Of a DNA stretch of 64,000 nucleotides, positions 1 through 9,117 are shown in pieces. The stretch is taken from contig JAHHIG010000008.1 in NCBI GenBank assembly GCA_019358895.1, positions 124,001 through 188,000 of the forward strand. The letters are read 5' to 3'. The translations under genes were made by a program, and so were the position numbers. The first letter of the stretch is position 1. The number at the start of each line of letters is the position of its first letter. Source of the DNA: Tildeniella nuda ZEHNDER 1965/U140 (GTDB taxonomy: Bacteria > Cyanobacteriota > Cyanobacteriia > Leptolyngbyales > Leptolyngbyaceae). The notes under the pieces were generated by a model. That model made no database searches. It was given only the letters and a program-made list of their open reading frames with translations, and was not told where the DNA came from.

Positions 1-904
1 AAAAGGGCAGACCTTGAAGATCCCACTCAAACGTATGGGCGAGCATGTGCCCCGTATGTGCCAGCGAGAGAACGTAGGCTCCCACACCCAAAACGCGACG
101 ATAGCGCAGAGGAAACTGCCAGAAGCGGCTGACAGGACGGGCAAGCAGCGCCAACATGAGGCAGAAGATGGCAGCGTGCCCGGTGTAATCGACCATTCCA
201 TCCGTGCGGAGGAGGGTGAGCAGACCGATCGCCAGCGTGACCCAACCGCCCATGCGAAAAAGCTGGCTCCGGCGATCGCGGCTCAGCAGCGAAGTCGAAA
301 GTCCAATGCCCAGCATCGAGGGTGCAGTACCCAAACCAAACGCCAGCATAGTAGCGGTGCCATGCCACAAATTGCCTGTTTCAGCCGCTTTTACCTGTGC
401 CGCGTACAAAAAGCCACAGGGAATCAGCCCCCACGTCATGCCGAGCAGTGCTGGAGTCCACCAATGTGCGTGGCTGGAGAGCTTCATCATGCCCGTACTC
501 AGCCGCTCATGAAAGCCACCCTGAAGCATGGGATGGAGCAGGGGGATACCCGGCAAAAGCTTCGGGTTAATCTGCGTGAGTCCCATCCAGATTAGCAGGA
601 GTCCGGTGGCGATCGACAGCCCCTGCCGCAACCCACTCCCAATGCCTGCCAATTGCCCGCCCGCTACCAGTACCGATCCCAGCGCACCAATCCCAGCGCC
701 AACCAGTGCATAGCTGATAATGCGACCCAGGTTAAGCAACCCATGAAAGGCAAGCCGCTGCTGCCAGGTTGGCGTGTGCTGCGAGGACTGCTGCGAGGAC
801 TGCTGCGAAAGGGCAAACGCAGCCGTGAGCGGTCCACACATGCCCACACAGTGTCCAAAGCTGCCCAACAGCCCCAGCAACATGACCAGCCACAGATCCG
901 TCAT
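1..904 (-). CDS. TauE/SafE-like (UreH/DsbD_2-type) membrane protein, 3' end outside window
   Basis: Polytopic inner-membrane protein read from ATG at 904; no stop codon occurs before the window edge, so the C-terminus is missing. The N-terminus carries the conserved GHCVGMCGPL motif of the sulfite-exporter TauE/SafE / UreH-like transmembrane family, followed by alternating hydrophobic segments and a second motif, TWGLIPCGFLY. Members have been linked to metal, sulfur-compound or cytochrome-maturation functions, but the substrate cannot be read from sequence. It begins 4 bp after the cytochrome c6 stop codon, so the two are very likely co-transcribed. This hints at a role in c-type cytochrome or copper/heme handling (inference). 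The family call is firm, the function is not. Confidence 0.8.
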   Translation of the reverse strand, partial: MTDLWLVMLLGLLGSFGHCVGMCGPLTAAFALSQQSSQQSSQHTPTWQQRLAFHGLLNLGRIISYALVGAGIGALGSVLVAGGQLAGIGSGLRQGLSIATGLLLIWMGLTQINPKLLPGIPLLHPMLQGGFHERLSTGMMKLSSHAHWWTPALLGMTWGLIPCGFLYAAQVKAAETGNLWHGTATMLAFGLGTAPSMLGIGLSTSLLSRDRRSQLFRMGGWVTLAIGLLTLLRTDGMVDYTGHAAIFCLMLALLARPVSRFWQFPLRYRRVLGVGAYVLSLAHTGHMLAHTFEWDLQGLPF

Positions 905-908
905 GACA

Positions 909-1253
909 TCACTTCTTCCAATCCTTTGCTGACTGGTCTAACACATAAGCGGCAACAGCTTTAATGTCCTCTTCTTTCAGACGACCTTTGAAAGACGGCA
1001 TGGCACCTTTACCGTTTGTCACTTGAGTAATAATCGCTTCAGCAGAATCCATCCCATATTGCTTCAGCGCGGCTGCTTTCAGGTTCTTATTAGCAGCAAC
1101 CACATTGTTTCCCCCCTGATGGCAGGCGGCACAGTTAGCGCTGAACACTTTTGCACCCTTGGCAGTGAGAGCGGTTGAGTCATCTGCCTGCACCGGGTTA
1201 GCAAAGCAGAGGGCGCACACGATCGCCAGCAGCACAGCAAACAGTTTTTTCAC
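909..1253 (-). CDS. petJ: Cytochrome c6, soluble photosynthetic electron carrier
   Basis: Lumenal c-type cytochrome that carries electrons from cytochrome b6f to photosystem I or to terminal oxidase, as the alternative to plastocyanin. A signal peptide spans about residues 1-23 and ends NPVQA. The heme-binding CAACH is at residues 41-45 and the axial methionine is in GAMPSF near residue 85. The mature chain of about 91 residues is typical for the family. I chose the GTG at 1253 because AAGGGG lies 7 bp upstream and VKKLF is a normal signal-peptide start; an in-frame GTG at 1271 would add six residues including that ribosome-binding site. First gene of a pair with the TauE/SafE-like gene. Confidence 0.93.
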   Translation of the reverse strand: MKKLFAVLLAIVCALCFANPVQADDSTALTAKGAKVFSANCAACHQGGNNVVAANKNLKAAALKQYGMDSAEAIITQVTNGKGAMPSFKGRLKEEDIKAVAAYVLDQSAKDWKK

Positions 1254-1859
1254 AGTCGTTCCCCTTGTCACAACAAAGCATCGGTAAGCTCTATTGTTTA
1301 CTCGACTGTCTACTGCGTCAAAAGACAGGCTGTCGAAGTTCTAAGGATCGCTCACCTGGTCGCTTGGGTGAGTTGCTGTAGCAGTTCTGAATCATTCGTG
1401 AAAAGTATGCAGTGGTTTAGCGGTCAGCGGTCAGTAGTCAGTAGTCAGCGGTGAGCGTCGAGAGCTAGAGCTGAAAGCGAATCCAGCATGACTTTCATCA
1501 ATCAAACCGGATGGCATATCCAGTGATGCGATCGCTAAAGATTCAGTTCACTTCGCTCAAGCGATTGGCGAGTGCTGTGTATGTTTTCTTGCTTGAGAGA
1601 CGTTTGTCAGAACGTTTGAGGTATCAGCAACCTTGCTAGAGACCTGTGGTTTGAGTCGATAAGCACCATGCAACACCAGTAGGATGGGCAATGCCCGTTA
1701 CCTGTGACGTTGCACCCTGAGCACCAGTAGAGTGGGCAATGCCCATCTACCTGTGGCTTCGTGAAGAAACCCGGTTTCTACATTCAAGCAAGCCGTCAAT
1801 CCTTCACGGGTGTTAGCCTAGAGGAGCAGTCTTTTGCAAGCATCTTTGCTTCACTGTCC
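1254..1859. other. Intergenic region between divergent petJ and mnmA
   Basis: No convincing gene. It holds scattered TCAGCGG / TCAGTAG heptamers around 1413-1455 and a tandemly repeated palindrome at 1674-1755 (listed separately). The petJ promoter should lie in the first 100 bp. An open frame runs into mnmA from 1761, but that part is repeat-derived and does not resemble the MnmA family. Confidence 0.6.
1674..1755. repeat. Two tandem copies of a palindromic intergenic repeat
   Basis: Two about 34-bp copies (1674-1706 and 1722-1755, 48 bp apart) share CACCAGTAG at the left, GTGGGCAATGCCC or ATGGGCAATGCCC in the centre and ACCTGTG at the right. The second copy folds as GTAGA-TGGGCA / TGCCCA-TCTAC. 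It resembles dispersed TGGGCAATGCCCA repeats common between cyanobacterial genes. Confidence 0.7.
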
Positions 1860-2930
1860 ATGAAAAACGTTGTGGTAGGACTCTCAGGCGGAGTCGATAG
1901 TTCAACAGCCGCTGCCATTCTGCATGATCAAGGCTACTCGGTCGTGGGGCTGACGCTTTGGCTGATGAAGGGCAAAGGGCAGTGCTGCTCAGAAGGTATG
2001 GTGGATGCGGCTCAGCTATGTGAGCAGTTAGGCATTCCTCATCACATCGTTGATACGCGAGAATCCTTCCAGGAAAACATTGTGGATTACCTGGTGGCTG
2101 GCTATAGCACAGGCATTACGCCGCTGCCTTGCTCTCAGTGCAACAAAGCGGTGAAGTTTAGTCCCATGTTGCACTACGCGCAAGAGACTCTGGGCATCGA
2201 TCGTATTGCCACGGGGCACTATGCGCGCACTCGCTACGATGCAGCCTCTGAACGCTATCAGCTTCTACGAGCGATCGATCGGACAAAAGACCAATCCTAC
2301 TTTCTCTATGACCTGTCGCAAGACGTGTTGGCACGAGTCATTTTTCCACTAGGCGAACAGCCTAAGACTGAAACTCGCCGTGTTGCCGCTGCGTTTGGCT
2401 TGCACACTGCCGACAAGCCCGAAAGCCAGGATCTCTGCCTGGTGGAAGCAAATGGCTCCATGCGGGCGTTTTTGGACAAGTACATTACGCCACAGTCGGG
2501 TAACATTGTTGACCAGGCTGGGAACATTCTGGGGCAGCATGAAGGTGTGCATCACTACACCATTGGTCAGCGTAAAGGACTGGGCGTTGCCCATAGTGAA
2601 CCGCTGTATGTCGTGGCGCTGGATGCCGCCAACAATCGCGTGATTGTGGGCGATCGTACTGCCACACTTGCATCAGACTGTACGGTGCAGCGGCTGAACT
2701 GGGTTTCCATCGCGGCACCAACCGCACCCATCCGTGCAGACGTGCAAATTCGCTATCGTTCGCTGGCTATGCCTGCAACGATCATGCCGCTGGAGAGCGA
2801 TTCACCCACCAGCGATCGCGTTCGTGTGGTTTTCGACGAGCCTCAATCCAGCATCACACCGGGTCAAGCAGCCGTCTGGTACGATGGCGAAGTGCTGTTG
2901 GGCGGCGGTATCATCGATCGTCAAGCTTGA
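1860..2930 (+). CDS. mnmA: tRNA-specific 2-thiouridylase MnmA
   Basis: Cytoplasmic enzyme that installs 2-thiouridine at wobble position 34 of tRNAs for Lys, Glu and Gln, using ATP and persulfide sulfur. The PP-loop SGGVDSS starts at residue 9. The catalytic cysteine pair is present: CSQCN at residues 91-95, and ESQDLC near residue 200. The 356-residue length is usual. Start is ATG 1860 ([11 protein letters not shown]), which matches the family; the frame is open about 100 bp further upstream, but that extension is low-complexity intergenic repeat. No obvious operon partner. Confidence 0.95.
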   Translation: MKNVVVGLSGGVDSSTAAAILHDQGYSVVGLTLWLMKGKGQCCSEGMVDAAQLCEQLGIPHHIVDTRESFQENIVDYLVAGYSTGITPLPCSQCNKAVKFSPMLHYAQETLGIDRIATGHYARTRYDAASERYQLLRAIDRTKDQSYFLYDLSQDVLARVIFPLGEQPKTETRRVAAAFGLHTADKPESQDLCLVEANGSMRAFLDKYITPQSGNIVDQAGNILGQHEGVHHYTIGQRKGLGVAHSEPLYVVALDAANNRVIVGDRTATLASDCTVQRLNWVSIAAPTAPIRADVQIRYRSLAMPATIMPLESDSPTSDRVRVVFDEPQSSITPGQAAVWYDGEVLLGGGIIDRQA

Positions 2931-3062
2931 AGCGACCATTTCTGAGCGACCTTCCTGGCGAGAGGTATGTTTTTTGGGAGCGATCAGCAGTCAGCAACTA
3001 GCGTTGGATTGCTTGTGTCTCTCTTACCTTATCGTCCTGGGGCTTTGGCTGATAGCTGACCG

Positions 3063-3476
3063 CTAATTGCTTAAAAGCTCTCTAGAGTTCAACAATTGTT
3101 GCGTTGTTTGCAAAATTTCATCCAAGCCGCAATCTTTAGGCATGATGAGATCTGCTTGCAAGCCCAGCGTATGATCGAGAACTAAATCGCTGCGGCTAAT
3201 AAAGGCTGAAGTCAGAATCGTCAGGGGTGGCTGCTTCAGTGAGGTTTTTAGCTGATGAATGATTTCGATGCCATTCGTAGACGTTTCGTGGCGATGGTTG
3301 GGCGCGATCGTAAAATCGATGATGACAAGATCATACGAATCGAGGGCAGAATTCAGAAAACTTTGAGCATCTGTAAAGGTAGTGACATCAAAATGAGTTC
3401 TGAAGAAACGCTTGATGGCAAGGCACCAGGTTTCGTCATCGTCCAGAACAGCGACTTTTGGCATTAGATTGGTCAT
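3063..3476 (-). CDS. Single-domain response regulator
   Basis: A stand-alone receiver domain of 137 residues without an output domain. The acidic pocket is D12-D14 in VLDDDE, the phospho-acceptor is D54 in DLVIIDF, the switch residue is S90 in TILTSA and the conserved lysine is K114 in MPKD. It probably relays phosphate or acts by protein-protein interaction. No kinase is adjacent: the flanking genes are mnmA and a Nif11-like gene. Its partner cannot be deduced. Confidence 0.85.
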   Translation of the reverse strand: MTNLMPKVAVLDDDETWCLAIKRFFRTHFDVTTFTDAQSFLNSALDSYDLVIIDFTIAPNHRHETSTNGIEIIHQLKTSLKQPPLTILTSAFISRSDLVLDHTLGLQADLIMPKDCGLDEILQTTQQLLNSRELLSN

Positions 3477-3920
3477 TGTTGCAGCACATTACCTTCGCGT
3501 GGCGATCGGAACTCTCTCTAAGCAACCACATCTCTGGATCTAAAGCCGTTGCAGAGGATGACATTGCTTGCTTCGGCAGACCTGCAAGAAAACCAGAACT
3601 TAGACGTTAGCACGATCGTTCATTCTACCTTAGGGCTTTCAATATCACAGGCTCATAATAAGGCTACCCATTTTTTCCACCGTACTGCGCTTAGAGCTTG
3701 CTAAAAAAATAACTGCACACTTTGGATCAGCTATCAGCTATCAGTTTTTAGCTGACGGCTGACGGCTACAGACCATGCTGTTATTTCTGTACAACGCCTT
3801 AGGGGGAGGAAATTTTTAGTAATAACCGCTTATTAGGACTAAACTTCAACTTTTATTAAGCAGCATCGTTGTAAACGTTTGCTAGCATCTTGACGGAAAA
3901 CCGATCGGGACACTTTTGAT
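3477..3920. other. Intergenic region with dispersed repeat
   Basis: About 440 bp without a supported gene between the divergent response-regulator and Nif11-like genes. It contains AGCTATC/GCTGACG heptamers at about 3728-3768 and a 38-bp sequence found again, inverted, at 44988-45025. The plus-strand promoter for the gene at 3921 should be in the last 100 bp. Confidence 0.55.
3758..3795 (-). repeat. 38-bp dispersed repeat, copy 1
   Basis: Exact reverse complement of 44988-45025, starting GTTGTACAGAAAT and ending GCCGTCAGC when read on the minus strand. Both copies are followed by AAAAGCTGATAGCTGATAGC-type heptamers, so the repeated unit is a composite of a unique core plus a heptamer tail of about 60-70 bp. 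Confidence 0.85.
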
Positions 3921-4310
3921 ATGGCACCTGCAACCGTATTGCGATTCATGCAAAAGACCGCTGAAGACAAAGCCCTGCGCCAAGCGCTCGAAGCGCTGCT
4001 GGGTGTAGGTGATGGCAACATTAGCAGTGAAGCAGAGCTAGATGCAGCCGAAACCGAGGCTTTAAAGGGAGAACGTGCCCCTACTGTTGCTGCCTTTGCT
4101 GCTCAGAACGGCTTCGCCTTTGCTGCCGAAGATCTCGTTGCTGTCGTTGAGGCGTTCCAGAGGCATCAGGCAGGCGAGTTATCTGATGCTGAATTTGCAA
4201 CATTGCTGGGTGTAGCGGATGGTGGAGATGCAGCCAGCCTTGCCCTCTCAGCAAACCCACTCAAGCGCTTAACGAGCTACCTGGGCAAAACGTACCTGGG
4301 GCTTGGTTAA
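3921..4310 (+). CDS. Nif11-like conserved cyanobacterial protein
   Basis: Small soluble protein of 129 residues. The N-terminus (TVLRFMQKTAEDKALRQALE) resembles the Nif11 domain, a helical unit found in nitrogen-fixation-associated proteins and in leader parts of some peptide precursors. The C-terminal half is alpha-helical and Ala-rich with FQRHQAGELSDAEFATLLG. There is no double-glycine cleavage site with a Cys-rich core, so it does not look like a RiPP precursor. No neighbouring modification enzymes. Function unknown. Confidence 0.6.
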   Translation: MAPATVLRFMQKTAEDKALRQALEALLGVGDGNISSEAELDAAETEALKGERAPTVAAFAAQNGFAFAAEDLVAVVEAFQRHQAGELSDAEFATLLGVADGGDAASLALSANPLKRLTSYLGKTYLGLG

Positions 4311-4364
4311 ACCGTGCGATCGCATTAATGCTCCAGTCTGCTCAATGTTTCGAGCCACCTCTAA

Positions 4365-4931
4365 TTACCCCCCAACGCTTGCCTGCTTCAGCTTCGCGCT
4401 GCTGATATCTGCACCTGTTAGCAGTACGCCTGTCAGCACTGCGTCAGTGAGGTCAGCGTGGTTAAGGATGGCATCGGTAAAGTCAGCATTCGTCAAGTTG
4501 GCACGCTGTAACTTTGCATAGCGTAAGTTCGCGCTGCGAAAAACGGCATCAGTTAGATTCGCGTCGCTCAAATCGACCCCAATGAGATTCGCTCCGATTA
4601 GGTTTGCAGCGCTCAGATCAGCACCGCTGAGATCGGCACCAATGAGATTGGCACCACGAAGCTTGGCTTCAATGAGATCGTCTCCTGTTAGTTGTGCTCC
4701 CGTAAGGTTGGCACCACTGAGGTTAGCCTGATGAAGGTTCGCACCACTGAGGTTATCGCCACTAAAATCAGAACCGCTCAGGTCGGCAGTCTGGAAGTCG
4801 GCTTGACTCAGGTCAATATGGCTGAGGTCAACACCAACCAGGCTGGGAATCACCTGAGCATTGTCTCTCCTCCAATCATTCCAAACGCGAACCCCTTGTT
4901 TCAGCAACGCCATCTGCTCTTCATCAGCCAT
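4365..4931 (-). CDS. Pentapeptide-repeat protein
   Basis: 188 residues, of which about 30-180 are tandem A(D/N)LXX pentapeptides (SQADF, SGANL, IGADL, TNADF and similar). These fold into a right-handed quadrilateral beta-helix. A short N-terminal helical segment contains VRVWNDWRRD. No signal peptide or membrane segment. Such proteins are abundant in cyanobacteria and mostly have no known role; a gyrase-mimic function like MfpA/Qnr cannot be inferred. It is transcribed in the same direction as the downstream SPFH gene's neighbour group, separated from it by about 40 bp. Confidence 0.9.
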   Translation of the reverse strand: MADEEQMALLKQGVRVWNDWRRDNAQVIPSLVGVDLSHIDLSQADFQTADLSGSDFSGDNLSGANLHQANLSGANLTGAQLTGDDLIEAKLRGANLIGADLSGADLSAANLIGANLIGVDLSDANLTDAVFRSANLRYAKLQRANLTNADFTDAILNHADLTDAVLTGVLLTGADISSAKLKQASVGG

Positions 4932-4970
4932 AGCCTTTTCTCTCCTGGTTAACCTAGCCGCTCACAGCCG

Positions 4971-5774
4971 TTAAGGATTGTTACCACTCCCATTGTTTCC
5001 TAACTCGGTCTGATCGGCTGAGATCAGTTCACCGATCGTCTCTGTAAGCGCCTTGGGATCCATGAAGATAATCTTGGAGTTATCGCTTTCACTCAACTTC
5101 AGGTTGGCATCAACATACTTTTGTGCCAAAAGGTATTGCAGCACTGCTTGCGAGTTAGTCTGTCCTTGAAGTGCTCTAGAAATGCGTTGAATCGACTCGA
5201 CCATCGACTCAGTTTCTGACATTGCTGCTTTGCGCTTGCTTTCTGCCGATCGCTCTAGCTCTAGCGACTCTAGTATGGCTTTTGAGGGAGCGAGTTCTTG
5301 AACTTCAACCCGCATAATCTTCACCCCCCAGCTTTCTGTGGCTTCGTCGAGTTGATGGAGGAGTGCTTGATTAATCTTGTTTCGACCTGAGACGCTTTCC
5401 CGTAGATCCATTTGACCAATCTCACTTCGGAGAGCAGTGACTACCAGGTTAGTCAAGGCTGATTCCAGATCCTCGACACCGTAGTAGGCTTTTTGGACAT
5501 CAAGAATTTTCCAAAACATGACAGCGTCTACCGTCAGCGGTACATTATCGCGAGTAATTGTCTGCTGAGGAGCCGTATCCAGAATTTGTTCGCGTGTTGA
5601 TTCGACCAGAACGGTATCGAAGATGGGGATGACGAAATTTAGCCCCGGTTGAAGGGTGCGACGATACTGCCCTAACCGCTCTACAAGACCTTCGTTACCT
5701 TCGTTGATAATTTTGATTGAACCAGCGATGTAGCCAACCACTGCTAGAGCCAGGGCGGCAATCAGAGATTCCAT
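4971..5774 (-). CDS. SPFH/Band 7 (stomatin-like) membrane protein
   Basis: 267 residues: one N-terminal transmembrane helix (IAALALAVVGYIAGSI), then a Band 7/SPFH domain with the characteristic NEGNEGLVERLGQYRRTLQPG, ITRDNVPLTVDAVMFWKI and LRSEIGQMDLRE blocks, then a charged helix and a C-terminal segment. Stomatin/QmcA-type proteins form membrane rings and regulate proteases or channels. Start taken at ATG 5774 (MESLIAAL) rather than 5828 because it directly precedes the membrane helix. No NfeD partner is adjacent. Confidence 0.88.
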   Translation of the reverse strand: MESLIAALALAVVGYIAGSIKIINEGNEGLVERLGQYRRTLQPGLNFVIPIFDTVLVESTREQILDTAPQQTITRDNVPLTVDAVMFWKILDVQKAYYGVEDLESALTNLVVTALRSEIGQMDLRESVSGRNKINQALLHQLDEATESWGVKIMRVEVQELAPSKAILESLELERSAESKRKAAMSETESMVESIQRISRALQGQTNSQAVLQYLLAQKYVDANLKLSESDNSKIIFMDPKALTETIGELISADQTELGNNGSGNNP

Positions 5775-5913
5775 AGATGTTGAGCCTGCGGCGATGCAGA
5801 GTGGGTGAAGGTGGTCAAATTGATCCAAACTAATTCAATTGTATTCCAGTCTAGTGAGACGGTAGAAATTGAGGGCAAGAGCTTGAACGGCAAAGATTTA
5901 ATGTCTTTAGCTT

Positions 5914-5983
<70 letters not shown>

Positions 5984-6012
5984 TTAACACCCAATAACTC
6001 CTTCTTCTGCGC

Positions 6013-7602
6013 TTAGTCATCTTCCAGATTCAGCAGTTGTTGATCGATCGCCTGTACACGCGCTTTTACTACATCTTCCGACAAAATCCGCTTGCGGAGT
6101 GCTTCGTTGAGGGCATCTTTCTCTGCCAGCAGCAACCGACGGCGGATGGCATCAAGACGGGCAATTCTGCCACTGGCAGCAGTCAATTTGTCCGGGCGAC
6201 GATTATAAAAGTCGCGCAAAGAGCGTTCTGCGGCGGCGATTCGTACCTGATAGCCAGCACGCATTTCTTCGTAAACAGATTTGGGTAACACACCCGTTTT
6301 GAGCAGCGTCTCCAGTTCATCCTGTGCGGCTTTGGCAGTGATGAGCTGAGACTGGAGCGACTCGATCCACTGCTGCGATTCGGAGGTCTGGACAAGGTCG
6401 AGCCGACGCACCAGCCAGGGCAAACTTACGCCCTGTCCGACCAGCGACACCAGCACGGTACCAAAAACCAGGGCAATCAATGCCTCGCGATCGGGCAAGG
6501 TAGATGGCAAACTTAGTGCCAATGCCATCGATAATGAGCCTTTGATGTTGCCCAAAAACAGGACGTGCTGCCAGCGTAACGGTAAGTTGCGATCGACGTG
6601 TTTGACGATCGCCAGCAGCGGGTAGACCGATAGAAAGCGCCCGACTTGATAAGCTAAGACTGCCAGAAGCACAGCAGGCAGGGTTCTCAACAGCGTTTCT
6701 AGATTGATTTCGATGCCAATGAGCAAAAAGATGAAGGTGTTGACCCCAAAGCCTGCATAGTCCCAAAAGCTGAGCACTGTGATGCGGTTAGACGCAGAAA
6801 CCGTCTGGGAGCGCTCCATATTGCCTACAACCAGCCCTGCTACCACGACTGCCACCACGCCCGACATCCCAAAAAATTGGCTGAGCTGAAAGGTGCCGAG
6901 GGCGATCGCAACCGTCAACAGAATATTGCTCAGGGAATCGTCCGATCGAGCGTAAAGCCCCACGCCTAGATAACCAAGCGCCAAGCCCACTAGCCCACCA
7001 CCCAAAATCACCACCACCAGTTCCCGGATACCATCAGCAACCGTAAGTGCTTCCGTTGTATTCACCTTCAAAATCAGGCTAAACAGCACTAGCGCGATCC
7101 CATCGTTAAACAGACTTTCGCCCTCGACGATCGTGCTCAGTCGCGGTGGTACACTCACTTCCTTAAAGACAGCGATCACCGAAACAGTGTCGGTAATCGC
7201 CAAAATCACGCCAACCAGCAGTGCTGAAACCCACGGCAAGCCCAAGCCAAACTTCAGGATCACCGCCGTTACACCAGAAGCAATGATGACCCCCGGACCA
7301 GCCAGTAAGGTCACAGGTTTTACCGTCGTGCGAAGGCGACTGATATCGGTGTTGATGGCGGCTTCAAACAGCAGAATGGGTAAGAAAAGGTTAAGAATCA
7401 GGGACGAATCGAGTCCAATGCGGCGGGGCAGCAGTTCGGTAATGGCAAGTCCGGCAACGACTAAACCCGTGACGTAAGGAATGCGGAGCCGCCGCGACAC
7501 CAGCGCTACGCCTGTTGCAACCAGCAAGAGAATGATCAAAACAGTGACTAATTGAGCCGCATTCGACTGTTCACTGCCTGCAACCGCAAGGAGACATGTC
7601 AT
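6013..7602 (-). CDS. CPA1-type Na+/H+ antiporter
   Basis: 529-residue inner-membrane antiporter with about 12 hydrophobic helices and a cytoplasmic tail of about 130 residues rich in charged helices. The family signature is seen in AITDTVSVIAVFKEVSVPPRLSTIVEGESLFNDGIA, with the conserved ITDTVS and EGESLFND segments used for cation/proton exchange. The protein extrudes Na+ (or K+) for protons and supports pH and salt homeostasis. Monocistronic as far as can be seen. Confidence 0.9.
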   Translation of the reverse strand: MTCLLAVAGSEQSNAAQLVTVLIILLLVATGVALVSRRLRIPYVTGLVVAGLAITELLPRRIGLDSSLILNLFLPILLFEAAINTDISRLRTTVKPVTLLAGPGVIIASGVTAVILKFGLGLPWVSALLVGVILAITDTVSVIAVFKEVSVPPRLSTIVEGESLFNDGIALVLFSLILKVNTTEALTVADGIRELVVVILGGGLVGLALGYLGVGLYARSDDSLSNILLTVAIALGTFQLSQFFGMSGVVAVVVAGLVVGNMERSQTVSASNRITVLSFWDYAGFGVNTFIFLLIGIEINLETLLRTLPAVLLAVLAYQVGRFLSVYPLLAIVKHVDRNLPLRWQHVLFLGNIKGSLSMALALSLPSTLPDREALIALVFGTVLVSLVGQGVSLPWLVRRLDLVQTSESQQWIESLQSQLITAKAAQDELETLLKTGVLPKSVYEEMRAGYQVRIAAAERSLRDFYNRRPDKLTAASGRIARLDAIRRRLLLAEKDALNEALRKRILSEDVVKARVQAIDQQLLNLEDD

Positions 7603-7829
7603 GGGAATTTGACCTGAGAGTCAATGCAGAAAGCTGACAAATGGATAAGCTATAGTCAGGTTCAGTGCTTTAGACGTGAGCGCTTCACTCTAGACTAAAA
7701 GCAAAGATTAGACCAAACGCAAAGATGGCATCGCTAACAGATTCCAGCAGTCTAGAGTCTCAAGTGTACAGTTCAACGTCTAGAGGGTACTCTCCCCAAA
7801 TTATTGTGTCAGCTTGAGGAGCTATTTCA

Positions 7830-9104
7830 GTGAGTCCAGAAGCGCTAGTTCAAACCCTACCCACGATCGCCCCACCCTTGTCTCATGCAAGTTCTTTCAG
7901 TGCAGAGGACTTTGACGAGCATGTGATGACGACCTACGCTCGTTATGCGATCGCCCTTGAGCGAGGCACAGGCTGCCGCGTGTGGGATACAAACGGGCGC
8001 GAGTATCTGGATTTTGTTGCCGGAATCGCTACCTGCACGTTGGGTCACGCGCATCCAGTGATGGTGCAAGCGGTGACAGAGCAGATTCAAACGCTGCACC
8101 ACGTCTCAAACCTTTACTACGTACCGCAACAGGGCGCACTGGCGAAATGGCTAGTCGAGCATTCTTGTGCCGATCGCGCCTTTTTCTGCAACTCTGGAGC
8201 TGAGGCAAACGAAGGTGCCATCAAACTGGCGCGGAAATATGCCCATGAAGTCCGACAGATTGCTGATCCGATCATCATTACGGCACACGCCAGCTTTCAC
8301 GGGCGCACCCTGGCAACTGTGACTGCCACTGGTCAGCCGAAATATCAGAAGAGTTTCAGTCCGCTGGTGCCTGGGTTCCACTACGTCACCTATAACGATA
8401 TCACTGCGCTAGAAACAGCACTGGATGAATTAGAGAGTGGCGAACCGCGAGTTGCTGCCATCCTGCTCGAAGCGTTGCAAGGGGAAGGCGGTGTGCGTCC
8501 GGGCGATCGCGCCTACTTCCAACGCGTCCGGCAACTCTGCGATGAGCGCGGCATCCTGCTGATTCTCGACGAAGTGCAGGTGGGGATGGGTCGCTCTGGG
8601 CAACTCTGGGGCTACGAAAATCTCGGCATTGAACCCGATATTTTCACATCAGCAAAAGGTCTCGGTGGCGGTATCCCGATCGGTGCCATGCTCTGCAAGT
8701 CTTCCTGCGATGTTTTTCAACCCGGCGATCACGCCAGCACCTTTGGCGGCAATCCCTTTGCCTGTGGTGTTGCACTCGCAGTGTGCCAAACCATTGAGTG
8801 CGAAAACCTGTTGGCAAAGGTACGCGATCGGGGTAAGCAACTGAGAGAGGGATTAGGGGCGATCGCGCAAAAATTCCCTAATCACGTTGCCGAAGTACGC
8901 GGCTGGGGACTCATTAATGGTCTTGAACTCAAAGCCGATTCGCCGCTGACTTCTCCCGATATTGTCAAAGTCGCAATGGCAAATGGTCTCTTGCTTGTGC
9001 CTGCGGGTCCCAAAGTTGTCCGCTTTGTGCCCCCCCTCATTGTCACTGAAGCTGAGATCGATCAAGCTCTAAGCGCTGTCGAGCAAGCCTTTGCTTCTCT
9101 TTGA
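7830..9104 (+). CDS. argD: Acetylornithine aminotransferase
   Basis: PLP-dependent class III aminotransferase converting N-acetylglutamate semialdehyde to N-acetylornithine in arginine synthesis. Visible features: the CNSGAEANEGAIKLAR cofactor loop, ILDEVQVGMGRSG with the PLP-pyridine Asp, the Schiff-base lysine in TSAKGLGGG, and FGGNPFACGVALA. 424 residues, slightly long because of an N-terminal cyanobacterial extension. GTG start at 7830 is supported by GAGGAG 8 bp upstream. A 227-bp gap precedes it, with no partner gene. Confidence 0.93.
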   Translation: MSPEALVQTLPTIAPPLSHASSFSAEDFDEHVMTTYARYAIALERGTGCRVWDTNGREYLDFVAGIATCTLGHAHPVMVQAVTEQIQTLHHVSNLYYVPQQGALAKWLVEHSCADRAFFCNSGAEANEGAIKLARKYAHEVRQIADPIIITAHASFHGRTLATVTATGQPKYQKSFSPLVPGFHYVTYNDITALETALDELESGEPRVAAILLEALQGEGGVRPGDRAYFQRVRQLCDERGILLILDEVQVGMGRSGQLWGYENLGIEPDIFTSAKGLGGGIPIGAMLCKSSCDVFQPGDHASTFGGNPFACGVALAVCQTIECENLLAKVRDRGKQLREGLGAIAQKFPNHVAEVRGWGLINGLELKADSPLTSPDIVKVAMANGLLLVPAGPKVVRFVPPLIVTEAEIDQALSAVEQAFASL

Positions 9105-9117
9105 CACTGCTAAGAAA

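Noticed and set aside
3921-4310. Nif11-like gene as a RiPP precursor
   Set aside because: No double-glycine leader cleavage followed by a Cys/Ser/Thr core and no maturation enzymes nearby.
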